DNA from: Pricia antarctica
GTDB taxonomy: Bacteria; Bacteroidota; Bacteroidia; Flavobacteriales; Flavobacteriaceae
Assembly: GCF_900101815.1 (NCBI RefSeq)
Contig: NZ_FNAO01000001.1
Location: 434,001-498,000, forward strand
Direction of reading: 5' to 3'
Length of the DNA stretch: 64,000 bases
The notes under the pieces were generated by a model. The model worked only from the letters and a program-made list of their open reading frames with translations. It was not told the DNA's origin and did not search any database. Below are positions 43,922-54,214 of this stretch, piece by piece. Made by a program: the position numbers and the translations under genes. Each line of letters opens with the position of its first letter. The first letter of the stretch is position 1.

Positions 43922-44082
43922 ATACTCGTCCCATTTAGTAATTCGGGAATTTTGAGAAATTTATTTTTTCCTTTTCCAAGGCAAAATTTTCAAGCATAGT
44001 TGTAGCTATGGTTGCTAAATTTAACGACGGAGAAGGTAAAAAGATAGACACAAAAACTCGAATTACCAAATGGCAGGAGTAT
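43922..44082 (+). repeat. 160-bp imperfect palindrome (MITE- or hairpin-like element)
   Basis: Two arms of nearly 80 bases (43922-43999 and 44006-44082) are inverted copies at roughly 70% identity around a 6-base centre. The outer ends match best: ATACTC, CCATTT and GTAATTCG recur in inverted order. It fills the gap between the CAP-domain gene (stop 44088) and nbaC. It could be a small non-autonomous element, or a long transcript hairpin that ends or protects the upstream message. Confidence 0.7.
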
Positions 44083-44087
44083 GTCCC

Positions 44088-44564
44088 CTACCGATAAAAA
44101 ATCTGGGTAAAGTAAAGTTTGCCATCCGCGTCTTTCTTAACACTGACGGCGGTATAGGTGAAATCGTCTTCCATGGTGCGTTTGTGCTTGGTGCTGGCTA
44201 GCCAACCTTGAAAAGCTTGCGTAGCGGTCGAATAGTCTTTCGCAACGTTCTCTGCCACGAATACCGCATCTGTTTCAGCAGAAATATCGGTGGCCCTGGC
44301 CGTGAAATTGTCGTGATTGATGGCGCCCTTGGCAATCATATAGTCGGTATGGGCATTGGCGTGCCGATAGGCGGCCGAGTTGAACTGAAGTCCGTTCTTT
44401 CCCAACGAAATCCGATGGTCATTGACGGTGTTCAGTAATTCCTGTTCTACTTCAGTTACGTTTTCGCTCTCGGCGATATTCAATGCTGCTTCAGATTCTT
44501 TAGTACAAGAGGCCAAAGTACATGTAAATACGGCGAATGCGACTAGGTGCATCCTCATTTTCAT
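44088..44564 (-). CDS. CAP/SCP-domain lipoprotein
   Basis: A 158-residue lipoprotein (lipobox LASC, C20) with a cysteine-rich-secretory-protein/SCP domain: LLNTVNDHRISLG, AAYRHANAHTDYM, NHDNF, VAENVAKDY and GWLASTKHKRTME follow the CAP1-CAP4 signature order. Bacterial CAP proteins are surface proteins of mostly unknown function. It stands alone; a large palindrome follows its stop. Confidence 0.87.
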   Translation of the reverse strand: MKMRMHLVAFAVFTCTLASCTKESEAALNIAESENVTEVEQELLNTVNDHRISLGKNGLQFNSAAYRHANAHTDYMIAKGAINHDNFTARATDISAETDAVFVAENVAKDYSTATQAFQGWLASTKHKRTMEDDFTYTAVSVKKDADGKLYFTQIFYR

Positions 44565-44897
44565 ACAAAGTTCTATTTTGTAAGTAGGCGTGTTCCGAAA
44601 AGTAGGTGCGTAGAATGGGGATTCTCGTGTTCTTGATGTCGATGCGGGGAAACATCCACAAGGCTAATATTGAAAAAATTCTGCGGACTCTCATTTTATA
44701 TTGTTTCTTTTCGATGAAATACTTATTTCTTGGATTTAGTGATAACCCGATTCAAATATTAATCCCGTTTCATCTTCGTTCTTATTTGATATCGGGGTTT
44801 GCTTGAGGTTCAACTTCAATCGAAATCGTGTCCGTTTGTATTTTAAACTCCATTGTTTTTGTAAACGAATTCGCTCAATCAGATTTCTACATGAATA
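44565..44897 (+). other. Gene-free interval upstream of the alpha-2-macroglobulin relic
   Basis: AT-rich sequence with stops in all frames and no recognisable gene. It should contain the promoter of the CAP-domain gene on the minus strand. It may include further decayed sequence of the macroglobulin locus, but I could not recognise any. Confidence 0.45.
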
Positions 44898-45314
44898 CCA
44901 GACATCTATGGTTCGTCCGATAGAAACCGTGCGATGGCCCTTGAAACGTATATCCTATTAAAAGATAAGACCAAGGCGCAGGATATGGCCAAGTCTATCG
45001 CCAAACGTCTATCCGAAAAATAGTGGATGAGTACCCAAAGTACGGCCTTCACCCTATTGGCGATGGCTAATTTCGCCGAAATGGTCGGTGGAAAGGGTAT
45101 CAACGCTAGTATAACGGTCAACGGTACATCAGAAAGCCTGAGCACGTCCAAGACTCTAGCGAACCGAGAGCTGGCTACCAAGACCTTTAGGATTTTGTTG
45201 CATGCGTCTTACCTGGGACGGTACTATCTGCCTGGAATTCAAGTCGAGGCCATGTACGACAATGATTACATGGTACGGACGCAAGGGCAGTGGGTTGAGG
45301 TCGTTCAGGAATAA
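44898..45314 (+). pseudogene. Relic of the C-terminus of a bacterial alpha-2-macroglobulin gene
   Basis: One frame reads YGSSDRNRAMALETYILL and AKSIAKRLSEK, then TAG at 45021, then WMSTQSTAFTLLAMA, TSKTLA, and finally ASYLGRYYLPGI and EAMYDNDY up to TGA/TAA at 45314. These are the order and wording of the C-terminal part of Bacteroidota alpha-2-macroglobulin-like proteins. Two lesions are visible: the in-frame TAG, and a missing segment between TSKTLANREL and ASYLGRYY, where intact proteins have well over 100 further residues. All upstream domains are gone. It cannot encode a working protease trap. Confidence 0.72.
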
Positions 45315-45407
45315 AGGCAAGTTCCGCTGTGAGGTATGCCTGTCGACGGATAGGCTTGTAACTGATGCCTTATCCAATCCCCATTTATTTCCCTACTTTT
45401 GAGGGTT

Positions 45408-46367
45408 ATGGAAAAAATGGTTCAAATCCCCGACAATTTTATAAACGAAAATACAGATTTTCGAGAGCTGATAGCGGCCCTGAAAACGGGTTTTGCATCC
45501 GAGGAAATCTTGGTGCCTATGCGACACCACCACGATTTTCCGAATCCGAAAGTGGGGGCAGATTCCACCCTTTTACTGATGCCGGCTTGGCATTCGGGCA
45601 AAATGGCAGGTGTTAAGATCGCTACGGTAAGTCCAAAAAACGGACAGTTTGGTTTGCCCTCGATCCAAGCGGTCTATGTTTTGATGGATGCCTTAAAGGG
45701 TACGATGAAAGCCATACTTCAGGCAAAGAGCCTAACCGCTAAACGAACGGCCGCCGCCTCTGCACTGGCTTCTTCATTTCTGTCCCGTGAGGACTCGTCA
45801 TCTTTGTTGATGATCGGCACGGGCGCACTCTCCACGAATTTAATCCGTGCGCATGCCAGTGTCCGGCCCATCAAAAACGTTTATGTCTGGGGGCGGAATT
45901 TCGAGAAAGCCCAAGCGGTCTGCGATAGCTTAAAAAGGGAAGCCTTCAAATGTCAAGCCGTGAAAACCATTTCAGAAAAAATCGGCGAAGTCGATATCAT
46001 ATCCGCTGCGACGCTCTCCAAAACGCCCTTAGTTTTAGGAAAATATCTGAAAGCAGGCCAACATGTCGATTTGGTCGGCGCCTATCGAAAAGATATGCGC
46101 GAGGCCGATGATGCTACTGTATCAAAGGCATCCGTTTATATCGATACTTTTCAAGGCGGACTCAAAGAAAGTGGTGATATCGCGATTCCCTTAAAAAGTG
46201 GTGTTTTAAAGGAGGAAAACATAAAAGGAGATCTCTTCGGCCTGTGTACCGATACCGTAAAGGGAAGAAGCCATCCCGAAGAAATCACGTACTTTAAATC
46301 CGTCGGGCATGCGCTCGAAGATTTGATGGCCGCATCCTATTATTATGAACTATTTATCAATGGATAA
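45408..46367 (+). CDS. Ornithine cyclodeaminase/mu-crystallin family protein, probable ketimine reductase
   Basis: A 319-residue Rossmann-fold protein with GVKIATVSPKNG, LMIGTGALSTNLIRAHASV (nucleotide loop), VDIISAATLS and HVDLVGAYRKDMREADD. The family includes ornithine cyclodeaminase and NAD(P)H-dependent delta1-pyrroline-2-carboxylate reductases. Its overlap with a trans-3-hydroxyproline dehydratase gene argues for the latter: the dehydratase product is delta1-pyrroline-2-carboxylate, which this enzyme would reduce to proline. The ATG at 45408 is preferred to a TTG nine bases upstream. Confidence 0.83.
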   Translation: MEKMVQIPDNFINENTDFRELIAALKTGFASEEILVPMRHHHDFPNPKVGADSTLLLMPAWHSGKMAGVKIATVSPKNGQFGLPSIQAVYVLMDALKGTMKAILQAKSLTAKRTAAASALASSFLSREDSSSLLMIGTGALSTNLIRAHASVRPIKNVYVWGRNFEKAQAVCDSLKREAFKCQAVKTISEKIGEVDIISAATLSKTPLVLGKYLKAGQHVDLVGAYRKDMREADDATVSKASVYIDTFQGGLKESGDIAIPLKSGVLKEENIKGDLFGLCTDTVKGRSHPEEITYFKSVGHALEDLMAASYYYELFING

Positions 46368-47421
46368 GGTTTTCCAACACATAAAGCAGATGACGGATTT
46401 CAATCCGCCTAAAAACTGGATACAGATCAAGACCATCGATATGCATACCGGCGGCGAACCTTTACGGGTGATTGTTGAAGGTTTTCCAGAACTGCAGGGA
46501 AATTCCGTTTTAGAGTACCGCAGGTACTGTAAGGCTAATTTCGACCACCTACGCACCGCTCTTATGTTCGAACCCCGCGGCCATGCGGATATGTACGGCT
46601 GTATTTTGACGCCCCCCAACGATAACGACGGCGATTTCGGAGTCATTTTTCTGCACAATGAAGGCTATAGTACCATGTGCGGCCATGCCATCATCGCCCT
46701 TTCGACCTTGGCCGTTGAAATGGGATGGATAGACGTTCAGGAGGGCGAAAATTTCTTAAAAATCGACACCCCTTGCGGACGGATAACCTCTTTTGCGAAT
46801 GTACACGAAGGCAAAGTAACTGGCGTACGCTTTCACGGTGTACCCAGTTTCGTGGTCGGTCTCGATAGAACGCTAGAGGTCGAAAATTTAGGAAAAGTGA
46901 CCTATGACCTAGCCTATGGAGGTGCGTTTTACGCCTATGTCGATATGGTAAAGAATCATTTCAATTTTGATTTGACTCCCAATTCGTACCGCACCTTGAT
47001 TTCCGCTGGAATGGACATCAAACGTGCCGTAATGCAACAGGATAGGGAAATCATCCATCCTTTTGAAGATGATCTCAGTTTTCTCTATGGGACCATTTTC
47101 ATCGGTGATTCCGCCCATCCCAATATCGATAGTAGAAACGTCTGCATTTTCGCAGAGGGAGAAGTAGACCGCTGCCCGACGGGTTCTGGCGTTTCGGGAA
47201 GGATGGCCATCCACAGGGCAAGAAAAGAAATCGAAATCGGTGAGACTTTAGCCATTGAGAGCATCACAGGTTCGGTATTCAAGGGTTCGGTGGTATCCGA
47301 GGCGGATTATGGGCCTTTTCGGTCAGTCATTCCTCAAGTGGAGGGTTCCGCTTATATTACAGGGGTGCACACCTTTCTTATCGACCCCAAAGACCCAACT
47401 AAAGATGGGTTTATTCTATGA
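46360..47421 (+). CDS. Trans-3-hydroxy-L-proline dehydratase (proline racemase family)
   Basis: A 353-residue cytoplasmic enzyme. The first catalytic cysteine is C107 in TMCGHA. At the second site racemases have Cys; here it is T274 in CPTGSG, the change that marks trans-3-hydroxy-L-proline dehydratases. DMHTGGEPLR at the start and GYSTMCG are family wording. The start overlaps the reductase gene by eight bases (ATGGATAA); an in-frame ATG at 46345 is an alternative. The two genes form a route from 3-hydroxyproline (collagen-type material) to proline. Confidence 0.9.
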   Translation: MDKVFQHIKQMTDFNPPKNWIQIKTIDMHTGGEPLRVIVEGFPELQGNSVLEYRRYCKANFDHLRTALMFEPRGHADMYGCILTPPNDNDGDFGVIFLHNEGYSTMCGHAIIALSTLAVEMGWIDVQEGENFLKIDTPCGRITSFANVHEGKVTGVRFHGVPSFVVGLDRTLEVENLGKVTYDLAYGGAFYAYVDMVKNHFNFDLTPNSYRTLISAGMDIKRAVMQQDREIIHPFEDDLSFLYGTIFIGDSAHPNIDSRNVCIFAEGEVDRCPTGSGVSGRMAIHRARKEIEIGETLAIESITGSVFKGSVVSEADYGPFRSVIPQVEGSAYITGVHTFLIDPKDPTKDGFIL

Positions 47422-47564
47422 AAAGTTAATGGCCCGTTTAGAAAGTAGAAAAAACTTGGTTTTCATGGGTGCATTATTACATATTGGAAAGTTAAATGGC
47501 ACATACTAAGTAAGCAAAAACTAACGGGTCAGTAAGACTTTAAAATATGTGAGAAATAGTTCCT

Positions 47565-48077
47565 TTAGATCCGAATACGTTCTTTCTCAACGACTGGCTC
47601 CTTTAAAACATAATCGAATATCAAGGCCCCGATTTCCTTGATAGGCCCATACAGCACGGACTGCTCCATATTTTCGTCTTTGACCAAACCAGCGGAGGTG
47701 TTGACGCGGTCGAAGAACACCAACAGCGCCCCGAGTATGACCGCTACTTTGACCACTCCGAAGATACCACCGGCCAATCGGTTCAGCCACCCGAGCATGG
47801 CGAAATTAGCGATTTTGGTCAGTAGGTTGGCCAAAATATGCACGACCAGTACAATTAGGATAAATGTGATGACAAAAGCGGTCAGGTTGATGTACCGCTC
47901 TTCCCAATCCATACTTTGGGACAGATAATCCCCCGCATAATAGGAAAAATGGATAGCACCGAAGATACCTGCAATCAAGGCAAAAATCGAAGCGAGTTCG
48001 ATGATAAGTCCGTTTTTAAGGCCTCTCCATAGTCCCCATACTAGCAATAATCCTAAAATGATATCCAAGAAGCTCAT
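47565..48077 (-). CDS. cvpA: CvpA family membrane protein
   Basis: A 170-residue inner-membrane protein with four hydrophobic spans and the CvpA wording FLDIILGLLLVWGLWRGLKNG near the N-terminus, and NRLAGGIFGVVKVAVIL in the third span. CvpA is linked to envelope functions; its biochemical role is unclear. I set the start at 48077 (MSFLDI), because the 38 upstream residues are not family-like and would run into the divergent gene at 48174. Confidence 0.88.
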   Translation of the reverse strand: MSFLDIILGLLLVWGLWRGLKNGLIIELASIFALIAGIFGAIHFSYYAGDYLSQSMDWEERYINLTAFVITFILIVLVVHILANLLTKIANFAMLGWLNRLAGGIFGVVKVAVILGALLVFFDRVNTSAGLVKDENMEQSVLYGPIKEIGALIFDYVLKEPVVEKERIRI

Positions 48078-48173
48078 CGGTGATGTGTTTGAACAAAAGT
48101 AGCATTTTGATTTGTACCTTTGATGCTTTTCTAAGGCACCGGAAATTGCAACGCGTAAAGAAAGGGTAATACC

Positions 48174-48530
48174 ATGGCAAGAGACGAACAACTAAAAAGA
48201 TACTGGGAAGAATTGGTGGAAAAACTTTCCGCGCAATTCGCCGATGGCGACCCTTTGGAACTTGATGCGATTATCTATTTAGTCGGTGTTCAAGAACTCG
48301 GCCAACACCATAGAACATTCAAAAAAGATCAAAAGCTCGATTTGATGCATATCGCCATCTGCCGACTGTTGGAGCCTTACGGATACTACGAATTCGAGTT
48401 TTTTGATGAAGAGGGATGGCCACATTATACGACCAAGGAAGAATTGCCGGCCTTAAAGGCGGGCGAACAATCGGTGCTGATGAAAGAGGCAATCGTGGGA
48501 TATTTTTTGGAAAGGGAGTATATCGTTTGA
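48174..48530 (+). CDS. Conserved hypothetical protein, 118 residues
   Basis: An acidic, helical cytoplasmic protein with no signal or membrane segment. Notable wording: LDAIIYLVGVQELG, KLDLMHIAICRLL and EGWPHY. I know it only as a small conserved flavobacterial protein without assigned function. It is divergent from cvpA and is followed by a strong terminator, so it is a single-gene unit. Confidence 0.7.
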   Translation: MARDEQLKRYWEELVEKLSAQFADGDPLELDAIIYLVGVQELGQHHRTFKKDQKLDLMHIAICRLLEPYGYYEFEFFDEEGWPHYTTKEELPALKAGEQSVLMKEAIVGYFLEREYIV

Positions 48531-48533
48531 CGT

Positions 48534-48581
48534 GATTCCGAGCTCCAGTGCCGAAGGCCAACGGAGCGAAGGAATCTTTTT
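48534..48581 (+). terminator. Rho-independent terminator
   Basis: GATTCC-GA-GCTCC pairs with GGAGC-GAA-GGAATC across a 16-base loop that can fold further, followed by TTTTT. It begins three bases after the stop of the 48174 gene. Confidence 0.75.
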
Positions 48582-48646
48582 GTTTTCGACTACGTAGCCC
48601 TTAGTAAAAAGCCCTTTGATCAATCATACGAACCACTTGCAACAGA

Positions 48647-48892
48647 ATGCTCGGAATGACACCATACTACGTTGTAATCTTTACTTCCACTCGTACCGAT
48701 GGTGACAACGGTTACGCGAAAATGGCCGATGAAATGGAAAAACTGGCCAAACAACAACAGGGTTACTTGGGCATCGAAAGCGCAAGGGACGAAGTAGGCA
48801 TCACGGTCAGCTATTGGGAAAGTTTAGAAGCCATTGCCTCCCATGAGATTTATCTATCCCAAGAACGGAAGCCGTATCGGCCTGACCAATAA
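48647..48892 (+). pseudogene. 3'-truncated antibiotic-biosynthesis-monooxygenase (ABM) family gene
   Basis: The first ~63 residues are a normal ABM-fold protein: YYVVIFTSTRT, MADEMEKLAKQQQGYLGIESARD and ITVSYWESLEAIA. Family members continue with a helix and a last strand to about 100 residues. Here the homology stops at about 48841 and the frame runs on for 18 residues through the pbpC relic in another frame, ending at 48892. A deletion has joined this gene to pbpC. The product lacks the last strand of the dimeric barrel and is probably not functional. Confidence 0.7.
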
Positions 48893-49097
48893 CTTCGAGG
48901 GCAAGACCAATGAAATGGTAATCAAACTGGCCCACACCCAACCCGAAATCGGAGTCTTTTGGTATCTCAATGAGAAGTTTCTTCGCCAGACCCAGAATTT
49001 TCATGAAATCGGGACCATCCCATCCCAAGGGAAACACAGCATCACCGCCATCGACGCACTGGGCAACGAAGTTTCGGTTACGATTACCATCGAGTAG
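48834..49097 (+). pseudogene. Relic of the C-terminus of pbpC (penicillin-binding protein 1C)
   Basis: The 87-codon frame encodes only the BiPBP_C domain of PBP1C: MRFIYPKNGSRI, VIKLAHTQPEIGVFWYLNEK, and GKHSITAIDALGNEV to the natural stop. The transglycosylase and transpeptidase domains (about 690 residues) are missing. It has no leader or start region of its own and overlaps the end of the truncated ABM gene, so it is a deletion remnant. In many bacteria pbpC follows the alpha-2-macroglobulin gene; that gene is also a relic here, 3.5 kb upstream on the same strand. Confidence 0.75.
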
Positions 49098-49182
49098 TGC
49101 CCGTGCTTTGAATTCGGAAGTTTAAGCCTTATATTTAACGGTCAAGCAAGAAAAGAAAGCCAGACGAAGAAATGGAAAACCA

Positions 49183-49656
49183 ATGAAATCGTCAAAATCA
49201 ATAGAATTCGTTAAAGTTAGGGGAGAAATAAAATCCGGACATGGTGTTGCTTCAGGAAAAGGCGGGGATAATAGATATCCAGAAGGAACCCTAAACCAAC
49301 AATGCAGACATTTTTTAGCACGAGGTCTGGATTTAAGCAACTATTTCATGGGCACTATCAATTTGGATATTTCACCTCATGCCTATGAAATAAGGGAACC
49401 AAAATATTTTTTTAAGAACATTGCCTGGTCTGCTCATATTCCGCCGGAGAATTTTTATTTTTTTGACGTTTTACTTTACCACAAGGCCCTCACCTATGAA
49501 GGATTGATTTATATGCCCGACCCGGAAACCAAAGAAGATCATGTTCAACTACCAAATATACTTGAACTCATCCTTCCAAAGATAAAGGGTTTGGAATATG
49601 GTCTTAGCGTGGATATAGTGATAAATAAAAATCAACTTAAAATAATCAACAATTAA
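49183..49656 (+). CDS. Uncharacterised protein with RibK-like (CTP-dependent riboflavin kinase) wording
   Basis: A 157-residue cytoplasmic protein. VRGEIKSGHGVASG near the N-terminus and GTINLDISP near residue 58 recall the cradle-loop barrel of archaeal RibK (G-V-SG-GE/A and GTLNV), and GLIYMPDPETKEDH resembles no motif I can name. I did not recognise a named family. If the resemblance is real it may bind a nucleotide or flavin. It lies beyond the pbpC relic and 123 bases before glpK, with lower GC than both. Confidence 0.6.
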   Translation: MKSSKSIEFVKVRGEIKSGHGVASGKGGDNRYPEGTLNQQCRHFLARGLDLSNYFMGTINLDISPHAYEIREPKYFFKNIAWSAHIPPENFYFFDVLLYHKALTYEGLIYMPDPETKEDHVQLPNILELILPKIKGLEYGLSVDIVINKNQLKIINN

Positions 49657-49764
49657 ACCACGGAAATAGAGACCAAACATAGGGCAGGGGCAAGATCCAT
49701 CCACATAGAACGGATGAAAACCCGAATTTTAGTCTTAGTTTTAAGCGTTTCCAATATAAATTAA

Positions 49765-51261
<1,497 letters not shown>

Positions 51262-51352
51262 TATCGTATTAAATGATATCCTTACAGGTATAGCATCAAA
51301 AATGAAATCTAAAATGACCCGCTTTTTAAGTGGGTTTTACTATTTTCACACT

Positions 51353-52546
51353 ATGTACGGAAAAATAAAAAAACATCTACAAAACGAGCTGGACCAGATC
51401 AAAGAAGACGGTCTCTATAAAACGGAACGCATCATCACCTCTCCCCAAGATGCGGTCATCAAAATTTCAACCGGAGAAGAAGTCATCAATTTTTGTGCAA
51501 ACAATTATTTGGGACTATCATCGCATCCCGAAGTCATTCAAGCGGCCAAGGATACGATGGACACCCATGGTTTCGGTATGTCTTCGGTACGCTTTATCTG
51601 TGGCACGCAGGATATCCATAAGGAACTGGAAAAAAAGATAGCCGATTTTTATGGCACCGAAGACACCATATTATACGCCGCCGCATTCGATGCCAATGGC
51701 GGGGTATTCGAGCCCCTACTCAGCAAGGAGGATGCGATTATCTCGGATTCGCTGAACCATGCCTCTATTATAGACGGGGTTCGCCTGTGTAAGGCTATGC
51801 GCTATCGCTATGCAAACAGCGATATGGCCGACCTCGAAAAACAATTGAAACAAGCCAATGATGACAACGCCCGGTTCAAAGTAATTGTCACGGACGGCGT
51901 TTTCTCTATGGATGGCCTCATAGCACCATTGGACAAAATTTGCGACTTGGCCGAGAAATACGATGCCATGGTCTTAATCGACGACTGCCATGCCACCGGC
52001 TTCATCGGTGAGACTGGGCGGGGTACTTTGGAGGAAAAAGGGGTAATGGACCGTATAGATATCATTACCGGCACCCTAGGAAAGGCAATGGGCGGCGCAA
52101 TGGGCGGCTATACCACGGGGAAAAGGGAAATTATCGAAATACTGCGCCAACGTTCGCGCCCGTATCTTTTTTCGAATTCTTTAGCGCCTGCCATAGTCGG
52201 GGCATCTATTAAGGTATTCGAACTATTGGAAAAGGATACCTCGTTGCGCGATACCCTTAAAAAAAATACAACCTACTTTAGAAAAGGCCTAAAAGAGGCC
52301 GGTTTCGATATTATCGACGGCGAATCGGCCATTGTACCCGTGATGCTCTATGATGCCAAGCTTGCGCAAGAAATGGCAAACCGACTGTTGGAAAAGGGAA
52401 TCTATGTCATTGGTTTCTTCTATCCGGTAGTACCGAAAGACAAAGCTCGAATACGCGTACAATTGTCCGCAGCGCATGAGATGGTTCATTTAAATAAGGC
52501 CATTGAAGCCTTTATCGAGGTCGGAAAAGCATTAAAAATCGTTTAA
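51353..52546 (+). CDS. kbl: Glycine C-acetyltransferase (2-amino-3-ketobutyrate CoA ligase)
   Basis: A 397-residue PLP enzyme cleaving 2-amino-3-ketobutyrate with CoA to glycine and acetyl-CoA in threonine breakdown. The PLP lysine is K244 ([10 protein letters not shown]), the same number as in the E. coli enzyme; [14 protein letters not shown] and [11 protein letters not shown] are typical. The start at 51353 ([10 protein letters not shown]) fits the family; the frame extends upstream into the end of glpK but without homology. The threonine dehydrogenase partner is not adjacent. Confidence 0.95.
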   Translation: MYGKIKKHLQNELDQIKEDGLYKTERIITSPQDAVIKISTGEEVINFCANNYLGLSSHPEVIQAAKDTMDTHGFGMSSVRFICGTQDIHKELEKKIADFYGTEDTILYAAAFDANGGVFEPLLSKEDAIISDSLNHASIIDGVRLCKAMRYRYANSDMADLEKQLKQANDDNARFKVIVTDGVFSMDGLIAPLDKICDLAEKYDAMVLIDDCHATGFIGETGRGTLEEKGVMDRIDIITGTLGKAMGGAMGGYTTGKREIIEILRQRSRPYLFSNSLAPAIVGASIKVFELLEKDTSLRDTLKKNTTYFRKGLKEAGFDIIDGESAIVPVMLYDAKLAQEMANRLLEKGIYVIGFFYPVVPKDKARIRVQLSAAHEMVHLNKAIEAFIEVGKALKIV

Positions 52547-52593
52547 ATGCATTCTTTTTTCCATAAAAGACGTTAAAAAAATTAAAGATTGAT

Positions 52594-52624
52594 TTTGTTA
52601 ATAATGTTTAACAAGTTACATTTG
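52594..52624 (+). promoter_or_regulatory. Flavobacterial vegetative promoter of ompA
   Basis: TTTG at 52594-52597 and TACATTTG at 52617-52624 are 19 bases apart, a full match to the Bacteroidota consensus TTTG-N19-TAnnTTTG. The ompA start codon lies 35 bases downstream after an A-rich leader without a Shine-Dalgarno site. Confidence 0.75.
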
Positions 52625-52658
52625 CACCTAATAAACACTTAAACTTAAAAATTTGAAC

Positions 52659-54017
52659 ATGAAACATCTTAGCAAATTATTGGTTGTCACCCTACTATTA
52701 GTAGGTGCTGTCAGCATGCAAGCGCAAGACGAGAACAACCCTTGGCAGGTTAGTTTTGGGGTCAATGCCATTGACGTTTATCCGACGAGCGATGACAATT
52801 TTCCTACACAGACCAGCTCTTTTGGTAACGAGTTGTTCAACGCTAGCGACCATTGGAACATTCTTCCTTCCATTTCTTACATTGGCGTATCTCGTTCCGT
52901 TGGCGACAATTTGTCCGTTGGTGTTAGAGGTTCGTTGAACAAAATCGACAAATTGGGCGATGTAGGCGTTGACGATCTTTCGCATTATGCTTTAGATGGA
53001 ACTATAAAATATGCTTTCGCACCTAATTTCGTATTAGACCCCTTCATTGAAATCGGAGGTGGTTATACTTGGGTAGATGAAATTGGAGCAGGTACCGTTA
53101 ACGGTGGCTTAGGTTTCAACCTATGGTTTACCGAAAATATTGGTCTTACCGTTCAGACTTCCTACAAACATGCCTTTGAAGATTACGGGCGTAAGCACTG
53201 GCAACATATGGCCGGTATCGCCGTTAAATTTGGCGGAACCGATACCGATGGTGACGGCATCTACGATAAAGACGATGCTTGTCCAGAGGTTGCTGGTCTA
53301 GAAGAGTTCAACGGTTGCCCTGATTCTGATGGTGACGGTATCGAAGACAGCAAGGATGAATGTCCTAACGAAGCTGGCTCAAAAGAAATGAACGGTTGTC
53401 CTGATGCCGATGGTGATGGAGTTGCCGATAAAGATGACAAGTGTCCTAACGAAGCTGGTTTGGCTAATTTAGCTGGATGTCCTGATGCTGACGGTGACGG
53501 AGTTGCCGATGGTGACGATGAGTGCCCCAACGAAGCAGGTCCTGCTGAAAACAAAGGATGCCCATGGCCTGATACTGATGGCGACGGTGTATTGGATAAA
53601 GATGATAAATGCGTTGACGTAGCCGGTACTGTTGCTAATGACGGTTGCCCAGAGGTTACCGAAGAAGTTCAGAAGCAATTGAACGAATATGCACGAACTA
53701 TCAACTTTGACACTGGTAAATCTTCCATCAAAGCAGAATCTACTTCTGTAATGGTCGATATCATCCAGATCTTGAACGAGTATCCTAACGCTAAGTTTAC
53801 CGTTGAAGGTCACACCGATAGCGTAGGTAGCGACCAATTGAACAAAACCCTTTCCGAATCTAGAGCACTTTCAGTGAAAGAATTCTTGGTCGATAAAGGT
53901 ATTCAAGAGTTCAGATTGTCGGCCATTGGTTTTGGTGAAGAGAAGCCTATCGCCACTAACAACACTAGGGCTGGTAGAGCTGAAAACAGAAGGGTTGAAA
54001 TCAACTTGGTAAAATAA
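52659..54017 (+). CDS. OmpA-family protein with thrombospondin type 3 repeats
   Basis: A 452-residue outer-membrane protein: signal peptide ending near MQAQ, an eight-strand barrel (about 22-190), five calcium-binding TSP3 repeats rich in DGDG and CP (about 195-330), and a C-terminal OmpA domain that binds peptidoglycan ([29 protein letters not shown]). It is expected to be abundant: a consensus promoter precedes it and a strong terminator follows. The ATG at 52659 is chosen over a TTG six bases upstream. Confidence 0.94.
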   Translation: MKHLSKLLVVTLLLVGAVSMQAQDENNPWQVSFGVNAIDVYPTSDDNFPTQTSSFGNELFNASDHWNILPSISYIGVSRSVGDNLSVGVRGSLNKIDKLGDVGVDDLSHYALDGTIKYAFAPNFVLDPFIEIGGGYTWVDEIGAGTVNGGLGFNLWFTENIGLTVQTSYKHAFEDYGRKHWQHMAGIAVKFGGTDTDGDGIYDKDDACPEVAGLEEFNGCPDSDGDGIEDSKDECPNEAGSKEMNGCPDADGDGVADKDDKCPNEAGLANLAGCPDADGDGVADGDDECPNEAGPAENKGCPWPDTDGDGVLDKDDKCVDVAGTVANDGCPEVTEEVQKQLNEYARTINFDTGKSSIKAESTSVMVDIIQILNEYPNAKFTVEGHTDSVGSDQLNKTLSESRALSVKEFLVDKGIQEFRLSAIGFGEEKPIATNNTRAGRAENRRVEINLVK

Positions 54018-54046
54018 GTAAGTTTCACTCAACATATAAATGAAAA

Positions 54047-54076
54047 AGCCCTGGCAAAATTGTCAGGGCTTTTTTT
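54047..54076 (+). terminator. Rho-independent terminator of ompA
   Basis: AGCCCTG (54047-54053) pairs with CAGGGCT (54064-54070) over a 10-base loop, followed by seven T. It starts 30 bases after the ompA stop. Confidence 0.88.
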
Positions 54077-54214
54077 ATGGGTATACGCGTACAACTTAGA
54101 AAATCAGGTTTTCATATCCTTTTCTATTGCTAAGAGAGCGTTGAAACTCCTATTTTTGAATTTCGTACGCTGCAAGCACTATTCACGTCCAAGCAATAAT
54201 CAGGTATTTGTATC

